A stretch of 64,000 bases of DNA from an uncultured Bacteroidota bacterium (GCA_937124965.1 CAKZLB010000059.1:1-64000), one strand, 5' to 3'. Positions 52,887 to 62,688 are shown, counted from the first letter of the stretch. Notes: generated by a model from the letters alone, not told the origin. A program made the numbers and translations.

Positions 52887-55022
52887 ATGAAACATACTTT
52901 TTCCATTATTCTAATACTGTTCTTTTGCTGTTTGAACCAAGTAATTGCACAAAACGTAGCGTTAAACTTTGACGGTTCAGATGATTATATCCAAACGTCT
53001 CACGCTGGAATATCAGGACAAAATGCACGTACTGTTGAAGCAATGATACGTACAACTGCTAACTGTGACCCTAATCAGAAAGGTAAGCAAAAAGTGATTG
53101 TGGATTGGGGAACAGCGTCTACAGGTGCTCGTTTTACATTAAATATCCTATGGGGAAACGCGTTGAGATTGGAAGTTTCTGGCTCTGGATTAAGCGGACA
53201 AACAGTAATTAACGATGGTAAATGGCATCATGTTGCTGCAGTTTTTACCCAAGTAGGTAAATCAAATGAGATAAGGTTATATGTAGATGGAGTTTTAGAC
53301 ACATCTGGGTCCATACCAACTGGCGTTAATACGGGTTCTTCAGTCAATGTGCGTATTGGCCAAAGAATTGACAATACAAACAATTTTGAAGGCGACATTG
53401 ACGAAGTTAGAATATTCAATTTAGCACGTTCTGCAAGTGACATTAAGGCTGATATCCATAAAGAATATTGCAAATACCCAAAAGGGTTGGTAGGCTACTG
53501 GAAGCTTAATGAAGGAGCTGCGAACTCTTCTAACTCTAGCAATAAAACTGCAAAGGATTATACAAGTAGTAAAAAGGATGGCACCTTAACAAACTTTGGA
53601 CTTTCTGGAAAATCTTCAAATTGGATTACGGGAGATACACTTAAAGGTGGCGACACTCGAGTAACTTCAGACGCTTTTGGGTGTTACAGTTATAAAGCTG
53701 CTGATGGAACAGTTTACACATCACCAGGAAAATATGAAACTGTATTAACAAATGCTGCTGGATGCGACTCTATCATTACTCTTAACCTCACATTAGGAAG
53801 AGTTTACAGTTTCTCACGCCACACTGTTTGTGATTCATTTGTTACTCCACTAGGGAATACATATTACCAAACAGGTTTTTATCGCGACACATTAGTTGGT
53901 GTAACACCAAAAGGCTGTGACTCAGTATTAATCATGGAAGTAGTCGTAAATCAACCAATAAATACGTCAGAAAAAGTAACCGAATGTGACTCCGCAGAAA
54001 TTGAAAAAAAATGGTACTATAAAAACGCTAAGATCTCAATTGACGGAAAAGCAGTAACAGGGTGTGATTCAACGCATACCGTTGACTTGTTGATTAACCC
54101 TTCTAATAGTTATACGATTAAAGAAGAGACTTGTGATCGGTACACTTCTAGTCTTGGAAATGTTTACACCAAAAGTGGCTTGTATAAGGAAAAGTTTTCA
54201 AAAGCGAATCAATACTCCTGCGATTCGGTAATCTTTTTAGATTTAACTATTAACCATAGCATCACCCAAAACATACCGACCGAATCGTGTGATTCATTTG
54301 TATCGCCAGGTGGCTTCGCTTACTATAAAGATGGATTATTTACAGAGAGTTATTCAACCTCTAAAGGGTGTGATTCGATTCTCAAATACAATGTAGACAT
54401 TCACAATGCGACGAGTTCTAGTGAAAACGTTGATGCTTGCGATTCTGCTCAAGTGGATGGAATGTGGTACACTGTTTCTAAAATAATTGAGTTAAACAAG
54501 CAAACCATAAACGGTTGTGATTCAAATGTTACCGTTGATTTAACTGTTACGACAGTAGACAACAAAGTAACGCAAACAGGAAAAACCTTAACGGCACAGC
54601 AAATCGATGCAACCTATCAATGGGTAGATTGCAAAACTAATAAGAACATAAATGGGGAAACCTCTAAAGAGTTTACAGCGCCTTACTCTGGTGACTTCGC
54701 GGTAGACGTTACAGTTAACAAATGTACCAAACGCTCCGAGTGTGTTGCTTTAGTTGGATTAAATGTAAGTGACTTTCACCCAAATGATTTATTTACCGTA
54801 TCGCCTAACCCTTTTAACAAGTCGTTGACACTTTCCACAAACTCAAACGAATCGATTGCTAAAGTTGTTATAACAGATATTCAAGGTAAAATTGTCTATC
54901 AGAGGGTTTCAGTTGCGTTAAACTCAGTTGATGTTGTATTGAACGTGGCTCCTGGATTTTATCAGCTAACACTGACAACTTCTTCTGGAAAGACGGCCGT
55001 ACAACGAATAGTTGCTCAGTAA
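52887..55022 (+). CDS. LamG-domain secreted protein with Cys-containing repeats and T9SS sorting domain
   Basis: The 711-residue protein has a signal peptide ending at VIAQ. A LamG-type sandwich covers about residues 25-195 (ALNFDGSDDYIQTSHAG, KWHHVAAVF, GDIDEVRIFNLARS). Residues about 265-560 hold five repeats of roughly 50-60 residues with the shape CDSFVTPLGNTYYQTGFY and GCDSVLIMEV, each carrying a pair of Cys, common in Bacteroidota adhesin-like proteins. The tail (DLFTVSPNPFNKSLTLS onward) is a type IX sorting domain. It is probably a surface or secreted adhesin-like protein; ligand unknown. Confidence 0.85.
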   Translation: MKHTFSIILILFFCCLNQVIAQNVALNFDGSDDYIQTSHAGISGQNARTVEAMIRTTANCDPNQKGKQKVIVDWGTASTGARFTLNILWGNALRLEVSGSGLSGQTVINDGKWHHVAAVFTQVGKSNEIRLYVDGVLDTSGSIPTGVNTGSSVNVRIGQRIDNTNNFEGDIDEVRIFNLARSASDIKADIHKEYCKYPKGLVGYWKLNEGAANSSNSSNKTAKDYTSSKKDGTLTNFGLSGKSSNWITGDTLKGGDTRVTSDAFGCYSYKAADGTVYTSPGKYETVLTNAAGCDSIITLNLTLGRVYSFSRHTVCDSFVTPLGNTYYQTGFYRDTLVGVTPKGCDSVLIMEVVVNQPINTSEKVTECDSAEIEKKWYYKNAKISIDGKAVTGCDSTHTVDLLINPSNSYTIKEETCDRYTSSLGNVYTKSGLYKEKFSKANQYSCDSVIFLDLTINHSITQNIPTESCDSFVSPGGFAYYKDGLFTESYSTSKGCDSILKYNVDIHNATSSSENVDACDSAQVDGMWYTVSKIIELNKQTINGCDSNVTVDLTVTTVDNKVTQTGKTLTAQQIDATYQWVDCKTNKNINGETSKEFTAPYSGDFAVDVTVNKCTKRSECVALVGLNVSDFHPNDLFTVSPNPFNKSLTLSTNSNESIAKVVITDIQGKIVYQRVSVALNSVDVVLNVAPGFYQLTLTTSSGKTAVQRIVAQ

Positions 55023-55053
55023 GTTTACTTATACACTTAACGTTATAAATGTA

Positions 55054-56382
55054 ATGTTAAGACTTGTTTTATTCGCTTGCCTTAAAGTTTTTATTGGTCA
55101 ACTTGGCTATGCTCAAAGTGGCGTAATCAACCTTGATAACATGAATGTGCTGTACGTTGGCGTTGAAACGCCTATAACCTATGGTGTGATTGGTAAAAAG
55201 TGTAAAACTACCGTTTTAAGAACCTCACAAAACATAAAAGTCAATCATGTGGACTCCCAGACCACAGTAATGGCAACGACACGTGGTCGTGGTTTCATAC
55301 AAGTTGGTTATGTAAAGCGTGACACCACTTGGCTAAATTCTACCATTTATAGAATTAAGTCATTACCAAAACCAGATGCGCGTTTTGGTTCAATTTCTTC
55401 CGGAAATACAGTATCTAAACCAGCTCTTCTAGTACATCGACGTATTACTGCTAGTATGGGTTCGGGTTTTGTTGCCTCGCATGTGTACTATACAGTTTCG
55501 TCCTATAGGTTTAAACTTCTTGATTACAATGGAGTTAAGCAATTTGATGTAAACGGTAGTTTTATAACTGACCCAATAAGAAGAGCAATTCGCTTGTCAA
55601 AGGGAGGTGTTATTTTAATTGATAACATTCATGCATCAGCAAATTTTAAGGGAGATGATAGAGTGTTATCCCCTATTCATATAAAAATTAATGCCAGTGA
55701 CTATGATATGTTATATGCTGACTTTAAAGTTGTTACAAAATCTGGTAGCTTATTGAATATTCAAAATGTAAGAAAAACCGAAAACCTTATTGATTTAATG
55801 GATTCCATTGAAACTGGAAAAGTAACACTGTATTACCTCAACAAACGTATAGAAAACACATTTTTTAATGGTGTACTTAAACAGCAAACCATTTACAATC
55901 AATCTGGATTTAAATCTCTTAAAATCCTTCAAAAAGATTCAATTGTGCAAGAAGTAACCTCCTATTATTCTTCTGGTCAAGTTAAAGTTAAGACACATAT
56001 CAACGATACGCTTTTCTATTTGGGAGATAGTTCATATATTAAATATTACAACAACAATTCTCTTCCCTATGCAAATCAAGACTATACAGACTCCTTTGGT
56101 TGTCCTAATCACTTTGTAGTCGATCATGGCTTAACACCGGTAGGTGAATTCGAAGAATACTATGAAAACGGAAACTTAAAATGCAAAGGTAGAATTGGAC
56201 TTGTGAGTGGTCAAAGGCCTGTACCGAAATATGATGATTCCATCTATGGTGACGGTTTGGAGCACTCCAATAACTATTTTAACAGAGCTGTGCTTCAAGG
56301 AACTTGGTACTATTATAAGCAAGATGGCACCCTTGAAAAAACAACAGTTTATGATGACGGAGTTATAAAAAATGATAAATAA
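55054..56382 (+). CDS. GldM C-terminal-like protein fused to MORN-type repeats
   Basis: I start at 55054 (442 aa; signal peptide ending near LGYAQ) as an upstream ATG overlaps the previous gene. The first half (MNVLYVGVETPITYGVIG, ASMGSGFVASHVYYTVSSYRF, LSPIHIKIN) resembles the immunoglobulin-like C-terminal domains of the type IX secretion/gliding protein GldM. The second half has MORN-type strands (VTSYYSSGQVKVKTH, EFEEYYENGNLKCKGR, GTWYYYKQDGTLEKTTVYDDG) like the YwqK family. It lacks GldM's membrane anchor. The role is unknown; a shared fold with GldM does not prove a shared function. Confidence 0.7.
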   Translation: MLRLVLFACLKVFIGQLGYAQSGVINLDNMNVLYVGVETPITYGVIGKKCKTTVLRTSQNIKVNHVDSQTTVMATTRGRGFIQVGYVKRDTTWLNSTIYRIKSLPKPDARFGSISSGNTVSKPALLVHRRITASMGSGFVASHVYYTVSSYRFKLLDYNGVKQFDVNGSFITDPIRRAIRLSKGGVILIDNIHASANFKGDDRVLSPIHIKINASDYDMLYADFKVVTKSGSLLNIQNVRKTENLIDLMDSIETGKVTLYYLNKRIENTFFNGVLKQQTIYNQSGFKSLKILQKDSIVQEVTSYYSSGQVKVKTHINDTLFYLGDSSYIKYYNNNSLPYANQDYTDSFGCPNHFVVDHGLTPVGEFEEYYENGNLKCKGRIGLVSGQRPVPKYDDSIYGDGLEHSNNYFNRAVLQGTWYYYKQDGTLEKTTVYDDGVIKNDK

Positions 56383-56395
56383 CCAAAATACAACG

Positions 56396-57439
56396 CTACA
56401 TCAAGACGTCATTCACAGGCTTAATTGCTTCAGGAAATTCATCTCCTAGCATTTCTTTGAGATCAATTTCAATAGTGCGACATAGTGACAACATTGGCAC
56501 GTCGTTTCCAAGTCCTTCAAAAGGGTTTTCAGAATAGTCACCAACGAGTTCCATCATCAAGAAAACCCATCCTACTATAACAGTAAAAGGAATAGAGAGC
56601 CAGGCACCCCAGGCGCTCATATCGTGAAACTCAGTGACTAAACCAAATGGCAACAAAAAGATGAATATTCCAACGAATATGAAACTCATACTACCGTATT
56701 GACGTGGAAGTGGAAATTTCTTAATGCGTTCAGCTTTACCTTGATGATCATAAAAGTCACTTAGGACTTTTTGTAACTCCATATGTCTAAAGTCATCTAT
56801 TAAGTTGTTTGCTCTAAGTTCCTTTAAATCTTGAGATTGCTGGTCAATTATTTGAGTCGCAGTGTTCTGACTGTTAATCATTCGATCTATCTCCTCTTTA
56901 GGCAAACACCTTGGTATCTCAAATGCCGTTATCTCATCTCCATACAATCCAATACCAAAAGTTTTCTGTCTTGATTCAGTTCGTTTCCTCACTAACCTTC
57001 CTTGATTAATGTGTTCCCATTGTGTTGGAATCAAAAGTTGACTCCTTAGGGAATACAACCAACCAATGTGTCTGTAAATCAACTTTCTATGTAAACTTAA
57101 GAGCTCTGCTTCACTTAAATCATTCTCATTAAATTGGTTTGTGACGAATGCTTTAATCATTGAACCCCAAGATCTACTGCTATTTACAATTGCACCCCAG
57201 ATCTTACGAGCTTCCCAAAGTCTGTCATATGAGCTATTGTTCTTAAAGCCCACGTAAAACGCAACAGCAGTACCGACTATGGAAACTGGCAACCAAGGCA
57301 CCTTAAAGGCATGAATTTTCATCTCATGCAGTGTTTCAATAAACAATGGAACAAGAATAGCCCAAGCAGTTAACCAGATTAAATGTCCTCCAGAAAACGA
57401 CATGAGGCTTTTAATAGAAAAATTCTTTTTAACGTACAT
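56396..57439 (-). CDS. Bestrophin-family chloride/bicarbonate channel-like protein
   Basis: The 347-residue protein has the bestrophin layout: two N-terminal membrane segments (GGHLIWLTAWAILVPLFIE and VPWLPVSIVGTAVAFYVGF), the motif NNSSYDRLWEARKIWGAIVNSSRSW, and two further segments near 225-245 and 255-280. Bacterial bestrophins form anion channels, and some eukaryotic members carry bicarbonate. It lies 5 bases after the carbonic anhydrase gene on the same strand, so the two are co-transcribed and may work together on bicarbonate. Confidence 0.88.
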   Translation of the reverse strand: MYVKKNFSIKSLMSFSGGHLIWLTAWAILVPLFIETLHEMKIHAFKVPWLPVSIVGTAVAFYVGFKNNSSYDRLWEARKIWGAIVNSSRSWGSMIKAFVTNQFNENDLSEAELLSLHRKLIYRHIGWLYSLRSQLLIPTQWEHINQGRLVRKRTESRQKTFGIGLYGDEITAFEIPRCLPKEEIDRMINSQNTATQIIDQQSQDLKELRANNLIDDFRHMELQKVLSDFYDHQGKAERIKKFPLPRQYGSMSFIFVGIFIFLLPFGLVTEFHDMSAWGAWLSIPFTVIVGWVFLMMELVGDYSENPFEGLGNDVPMLSLCRTIEIDLKEMLGDEFPEAIKPVNDVLM

Positions 57440-57444
57440 TTAAC

Positions 57445-58083
57445 TTACGACGTTCCTAAATTGTATATTTCTTGAATGTCATGAAGCATCTTGGTGAAGT
57501 CAAGCTTTAAATCTATTAACTTACCACTCTGAACATCAAACACCCACCCATGAACTTCTGGGAATTGATTGTTGATATACGACCTCTGTACAACTGCTGT
57601 TTTAGTTATATTAACACATTGCTCTTGGACATTTAATTCTACTAACCTGTTATAACGATCATTTTCGTCTGATATCGCGTTTAGCTCGTCTTTATGAAGT
57701 CTGTAAACATCACGAATATTTCTTAGCCATGGATTTAAAATTCCTAAGTCTTGTGCCTGCATTGCAGCCTTAACACCTCCACAGAAATAGTGACCACAAA
57801 CAACAATGTGCTTAACCTTTAAATGTGCAACTGCATATTCAATAACCGTCATAGCATTTAAATCCGTGTTACTGATCACGTTAGCGACATTTCTATGAAC
57901 GAACACTTCACCTGGTTCCACCCCCATTAGTTCTTCTGCTGTAACCCTGCTGTCGCTGCATCCTATATAGAGGAAATCTGGACTCTGACCTTCTGATAGT
58001 TTTTGAAAAAAGTCACTCGAATTAGCTTTTTTTTCTTCAATCCACTTTTGGTTATTCTCAAATATTTCTTCGTAAGTCGTCAT
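57445..58083 (-). CDS. Beta-class carbonic anhydrase
   Basis: This 212-residue protein interconverts CO2 and bicarbonate. The zinc ligands are Cys42, His98 and Cys101, with the Asp44-Arg46 dyad: GCSDSRVTAEELMG and VVCGHYFCGGVKAAM are the class-defining motifs. No signal peptide is present, so it is cytoplasmic. It precedes the bestrophin-like gene by 5 bases, an arrangement that suggests paired CO2/bicarbonate handling. It is convergent with nothing and lies 17 bases from the sortilin-like gene. Confidence 0.95.
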   Translation of the reverse strand: MTTYEEIFENNQKWIEEKKANSSDFFQKLSEGQSPDFLYIGCSDSRVTAEELMGVEPGEVFVHRNVANVISNTDLNAMTVIEYAVAHLKVKHIVVCGHYFCGGVKAAMQAQDLGILNPWLRNIRDVYRLHKDELNAISDENDRYNRLVELNVQEQCVNITKTAVVQRSYINNQFPEVHGWVFDVQSGKLIDLKLDFTKMLHDIQEIYNLGTS

Positions 58084-58100
58084 TTTTTGTTTTTTAAGTT

Positions 58101-61100
58101 TTATTTAATAATTAGTTTTTGTTGAAAGGTTTGACCTTCTGAATTGATAGTGGCAATATAAACACCTGGCCTTAAATCACAAACTACATCTAGCTCTGAT
58201 TTGTGATCGTTTTTTATTTTTTCACTGTAAACAATTCGTCCAGAATTATCATAAACCACTAAGGATTTGAATTTCTCTATGCCGTCTAGTTGAATTGTGA
58301 AAGATCCGTTGTTGGGATTCGGGAAAACAATGCTTTGCTTAGTCGCAAAGTTAAAAGTGTTAGACAAGGTATCCTTCCTGACAATTATTGTGTAGTCTTC
58401 AACCTCGCCAGATTCTGTCCCGCAGGGATTAAGCTCTCTCGTTGTGTATCGACAAACAACTCTCATTCTTAAAGGTTTATCAAGAATAACATCTGAAGGC
58501 ACTTTAAACTGACCATATCCCACATGTGAGTTGTCGATTTCTCCCATAGTGATTCTTTCGTCATCATCAAACTCGGCGTTATGATTATAATCAATCCATG
58601 CTCCTATTTTATTTAAATCAAAATGATAATTAAGCCCCATTTCTAACAAATAATCATGTTTCTGATAAAGTTCAACAATGCTGTCTGTATAATCGCCATA
58701 ATATTCCTGATTACTGTAATGTGCAAGGTTCTCTAATCCAACGTACTTTATCCAATCTGCTCCAGTGCCTGAACCCCCTCGACCAAAACAATATACAAAA
58801 GGCCGCACCGTATAATTGTATCGATAAGATTTTGTTTCTAAACCATTTTCATTAATTACAGAAATAACAAAGTAAATTTGGTCACCCTCTTCTTCTGATG
58901 GAATCCCAGTGGCCGATTGCCAATTATCCCCAGATGTATTGGTCATAGTAATTGAATTGTCCAAACTCGTTGAATTTTTTGACCAATAAACACTAACAGT
59001 ACTAATTGGATTTTCGCTCCTTATATCAGCTGTTACAATTTGATCAATACCCTTTTTAGGCAACAAGTCTGTCGGGGAATCCATAATACCTGTTCTAACA
59101 ATTTTAGGTTTGTTGCTACTTGCCGCTAGATCTGTTTGCCAAAGTCCTCGACCCCAAGTTGCTGCTCGTAACGTATTACTTCCGTAATTAATCTCTAAAT
59201 CTTTTACAGTAACATTTGGCAACCCATTATCCATTAACTTCCAATCATTACCCTTTTTGCTCTTATAGTACACTCCGATTTCACCTCCTACATATATGTA
59301 TGATGAATCGCTTGGATCAATGGTAACAGTTCTAATAGGCATATTCCCCAAGTTTGAAGTTATATTGACCCAAGTAGCGCCTAGGTCGTTTGAAATAAAG
59401 ATTTTACGATTATCATTTTGATAACGATTATATGTTACAACAATTGTACTGTCACTTTTAGGGTCAAACTCTATGTCTGTAATACTATATGATGGTAAGT
59501 TTGATAGAATATTTTTCCATGTATTCCCTCCATCGGTCGTCAGTCTAATTGTCGAGTTTCGGGCAATTGCAATTATTTGTGAGTTACCTTGAGCAATTGC
59601 TGCTTCCTTAATTATTCCTATTTGAGGGGCACTATAAAATTGCCAGGTCTCACCAAAATCTAAACTACTATAAATAGTGTCGGCAAAGTGATATAATTTC
59701 ATGTGGTTTAATGGGTCAAGTAACAATGGAGCTTCCCAGTCCGCTTGCCCTGATCCACGTCTTGGGTTTTCTGCTGAAGTACGTGTTTGTCCGCCGTCCT
59801 GTGTATAATTTCTAGAACCATACTGCCAACTTCCAATGTACCATTCATTATTTAAAGGCTGAGCAATCGCTTCCATTCCATCACCACCATTCCACTCGAC
59901 CCAACCAGTTTCATTCAAAATACTAGTACCATTATCTTGAGAACCTGCAATATTTATTTCTTGGTTTGACTGACTAAGACCTAACGCGTAAAACTCCCGA
60001 ATTGCGGTCCCATCATTCAATCTGGTCCAGGTTTTACCGTTATCATCACTTTTCGCTAAATACCCATCCGTACCAACATAAAACACACCGTTGATGCACT
60101 CCAATGTCCTTACGTCAGCGTGGACATACGCCGCATTTCTGTTATTCCAAAAGGTAACCTGTGAAAACGTTTTACCCTCATCGTCGCTTGCTTCCACATC
60201 AACATAACCATATATCATTTTATTTACATCCAAATCGCTAACAGAAAAACCAAGACAACTCTCTTCAGGATTTGAAATGAATGTGAAAAACGCACCTTTA
60301 TTTTTTGACCTCCAAACACCATTCGTTGACGCAACATAGACGTTGTCTGGTTGATTTTTAGAGACAGCAATGTGAAGTTTTGCATTGTTGTTATTGGATA
60401 TCACTGCAGAATTGTTCCAATTTGACCCTGTGTCGGTAGATATTCTAAGATAATTCCGACCTGATTGGTAGTTGTTATAAGCGTATACGATATTTCTCTC
60501 GGTAGGGTGAAACTCGATATCAGTAGCATACCCAGAAAAGACTAGTGTCCATGAATCAAGATCGTTTTTTGATAAATATAGCCCATTTGATGTTCCAACG
60601 TATATTGTCCCTTTTCGTGTTGGGTGAAATGCTAATTTATAAATTCTTTGATTTCTACCTAGCCCCCCAATATTCGTTTGAGTGGGATTAAACTTAGTTT
60701 GGACCCATGTTTTTCCAGCGTTTTTAGAACGATATATACCATGTGTGTTTGCATTACCCCCTTGTTGAACTGCGATTATAATGTCATTGACATCAAAAGG
60801 GTTAACCGCTAAGGACACCACTCCCGAGACAACTAACGTATCGGTTGTGTTTTCCCAATTCTTGCCTTCATCAAAGGTTCTCCAAAAACCTCCACTCCGT
60901 GACCCTAAAAATATCGTTTTTGTATTGTTTGGATTGACCCAAAATGTTTCAACACGGCCGATTCCTGGAGAATAGTGTGATGTTATGTTATTTGCATCCC
61001 ACGGACCTAACTCTTTCCATATTCCCAATGTAGCTTTTTGATGTTTGTTAGGGTTTTCAGATTGTAACGTCTGAAAAGAAAGTTGCGCTCCGTCATAATA

Positions 61101-61352
61101 TGCGTTTAACCTTTCGCCAGAAGGGTAAAATTTACTTTCGTTTTCATTTTTCCATCGCTGATATCCTTTCCACCCACTTCCTTTACCTTTTCCATTTTTT
61201 TCGAAATATACCTCCGCTGAATCGACAACCTCATAAAAGTTGTAGCGAACATCATCCATCATTACCTTATAGGATTTCTCCTGTCCAAATGAAGCAATTG
61301 ATGAAAATAGAAAAAAACATGAAAAAATGTACCTTGAAAATTTGAAAACCAT
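58101..61352 (-). CDS. Large secreted VPS10/sortilin-type propeller protein with GEVEDY motif and T9SS sorting domain
   Basis: The 1083-residue protein has a signal peptide ending at IASFGQ. Residues about 110-780 form a VPS10/sortilin-like beta-propeller with Asp-box/BNR signatures (SRSGGFWRTFDEGKNWENT, SKNAGKTWVQTKF, TTDGGNTWKNIL). A GEVEDY-type domain follows (CGTESGEVEDYTII), and the end (SIVFPNPNNGSFTIQL onward) is a type IX sorting domain. Such T9SS-exported sortilin-like proteins are common in Bacteroidota; function unknown here. A -7 box lies 5 bases before the ATG on the minus strand. Confidence 0.88.
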   Translation of the reverse strand: MVFKFSRYIFSCFFLFSSIASFGQEKSYKVMMDDVRYNFYEVVDSAEVYFEKNGKGKGSGWKGYQRWKNENESKFYPSGERLNAYYDGAQLSFQTLQSENPNKHQKATLGIWKELGPWDANNITSHYSPGIGRVETFWVNPNNTKTIFLGSRSGGFWRTFDEGKNWENTTDTLVVSGVVSLAVNPFDVNDIIIAVQQGGNANTHGIYRSKNAGKTWVQTKFNPTQTNIGGLGRNQRIYKLAFHPTRKGTIYVGTSNGLYLSKNDLDSWTLVFSGYATDIEFHPTERNIVYAYNNYQSGRNYLRISTDTGSNWNNSAVISNNNNAKLHIAVSKNQPDNVYVASTNGVWRSKNKGAFFTFISNPEESCLGFSVSDLDVNKMIYGYVDVEASDDEGKTFSQVTFWNNRNAAYVHADVRTLECINGVFYVGTDGYLAKSDDNGKTWTRLNDGTAIREFYALGLSQSNQEINIAGSQDNGTSILNETGWVEWNGGDGMEAIAQPLNNEWYIGSWQYGSRNYTQDGGQTRTSAENPRRGSGQADWEAPLLLDPLNHMKLYHFADTIYSSLDFGETWQFYSAPQIGIIKEAAIAQGNSQIIAIARNSTIRLTTDGGNTWKNILSNLPSYSITDIEFDPKSDSTIVVTYNRYQNDNRKIFISNDLGATWVNITSNLGNMPIRTVTIDPSDSSYIYVGGEIGVYYKSKKGNDWKLMDNGLPNVTVKDLEINYGSNTLRAATWGRGLWQTDLAASSNKPKIVRTGIMDSPTDLLPKKGIDQIVTADIRSENPISTVSVYWSKNSTSLDNSITMTNTSGDNWQSATGIPSEEEGDQIYFVISVINENGLETKSYRYNYTVRPFVYCFGRGGSGTGADWIKYVGLENLAHYSNQEYYGDYTDSIVELYQKHDYLLEMGLNYHFDLNKIGAWIDYNHNAEFDDDERITMGEIDNSHVGYGQFKVPSDVILDKPLRMRVVCRYTTRELNPCGTESGEVEDYTIIVRKDTLSNTFNFATKQSIVFPNPNNGSFTIQLDGIEKFKSLVVYDNSGRIVYSEKIKNDHKSELDVVCDLRPGVYIATINSEGQTFQQKLIIK

Positions 61353-61357
61353 AGTGC

Positions 61358-61365
61358 CAAAAATA
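61358..61365 (-). promoter_or_regulatory. -7 box of the sortilin-like gene
   Basis: On the minus strand TATTTTTG fits TAnnTTTG and lies 5 bases before the ATG, suggesting a nearly leaderless transcript. The box falls between the stop of the photolyase gene (61381) and this start. Confidence 0.45.
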
Positions 61366-61380
61366 CGGTTCTATAACAAA

Positions 61381-62688
61381 TCAAGAACTAGAAATACCAG
61401 ATTTGTAAGTGTCTATAGCGCGAATTCTGGCTTTTTTATGGTCTACCATAGGTTTTGCGTAGTTTCCTGTTAGTAATTCTGGTACCCACTTTTTCGTATA
61501 GTTCATTTGTCCATCAAACTTCTTGAGTTGCTCGCTAGGGTTAAAGACTCTAAAGTATGGTGCAGCGTCACATCCGGTACCTGCAGCCCATTGCCAATTA
61601 CCGTTGTTTGAAGAGAGTTCGTAATCTAATAGGTGCTTGGCAAAATAGGCTTCACCCCATTTCCAATCTATCAACAGATGTTTACACAAAAAACTCGCAA
61701 CCACCATCCGAACTCGATTATGAATATATCCAGTTTCATTTAGTTGTCTCATTCCAGCGTCTACCATTGGATATCCAGTATTTCCTTTGCACCATTTTAC
61801 AAAGTCTTCCTCTTTATTTAGCCACCCTATGCCATCATACTTTCGTTTGAAATTGTGACCCACAACTTCTGGAAAATGATACAATATTTGAATGAAGAAC
61901 TCCCTCCATATTAGCTCAGAAACAAATGTTGAGTTTTTCTTGACAGATTTAATAATCGTTCTAAGGCCAACCGTTCCAAAGCGCAAATGTGGGCCAAGGT
62001 AGCTCGTTCCGTCGGTGCTTGGGAAGTTTCGAGTCGTTTCATACTCGTCTAAATGGTTGATTGAGTAAGGTTTAACCTTTTTATTAGACTCCTCAAAACC
62101 TATTTCATTTAACTCTGGAAATGGTGCAGTATGCTTTATAAAAGAATCAAACTTGAGGCTTTCAACTGGTGTTATGGAACTCAGCTCTACTTTTGAAAGC
62201 CATTTATTTTTATAAGGTGTGTAAATCGTATACGGTAACCCGTCGTTCTTTAGCACCTCTGAGAAATCGCATATCACATGATCCTTAAACGATTTTGCTT
62301 CAACACCGTTAGTTTTAAGGAAGTCTACTATTTCGTTGTCCCTCGCCAATCCATAAGGTTCGTAATCTTTATTAAAATAAACTTCGTTGACCGAGTAGTC
62401 TTTGATAATTCCCTTCCATGCGTCAATAGGTTTATTGTGAAGCACAAGAAGTGAGCTGCCAAATGACTTTAATGAATCATTAAGAATTTGCAATTGTTCG
62501 TGAATGAATGTAACACGTGCATCGTTTTTCGATAGTTCATGAAGAATGTCTATATCAAATATAAAAATAGGTAAAACTGGTTTACCTGTATTTAAGGCTG
62601 CCGTTAAACCTACATTATCTTCTAGACGCAAATCTCGTCTAAACCAAAAAACATTAACATTGTCTTGGAGAGGGAGGTTACCATTCAT
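61381..62688 (-). CDS. Deoxyribodipyrimidine photolyase / cryptochrome-family protein
   Basis: The 435-residue protein has the N-terminal antenna domain (NVFWFRRDLRLEDNVGLTAAL) and the FAD-binding helical domain: GTSYLGPHLRFGTVG, ELIWREFFIQILYHFP, NGNWQWAAGTGCDAAPYFRVFNP. The conserved WREF and the asparagine/tryptophan positions of class I CPD photolyases are visible. It likely repairs cyclobutane pyrimidine dimers with light, although a cryptochrome role cannot be excluded by sequence alone. It is about 28 bases from the sortilin-like gene; no operon is evident. Confidence 0.93.
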   Translation of the reverse strand: MNGNLPLQDNVNVFWFRRDLRLEDNVGLTAALNTGKPVLPIFIFDIDILHELSKNDARVTFIHEQLQILNDSLKSFGSSLLVLHNKPIDAWKGIIKDYSVNEVYFNKDYEPYGLARDNEIVDFLKTNGVEAKSFKDHVICDFSEVLKNDGLPYTIYTPYKNKWLSKVELSSITPVESLKFDSFIKHTAPFPELNEIGFEESNKKVKPYSINHLDEYETTRNFPSTDGTSYLGPHLRFGTVGLRTIIKSVKKNSTFVSELIWREFFIQILYHFPEVVGHNFKRKYDGIGWLNKEEDFVKWCKGNTGYPMVDAGMRQLNETGYIHNRVRMVVASFLCKHLLIDWKWGEAYFAKHLLDYELSSNNGNWQWAAGTGCDAAPYFRVFNPSEQLKKFDGQMNYTKKWVPELLTGNYAKPMVDHKKARIRAIDTYKSGISSS

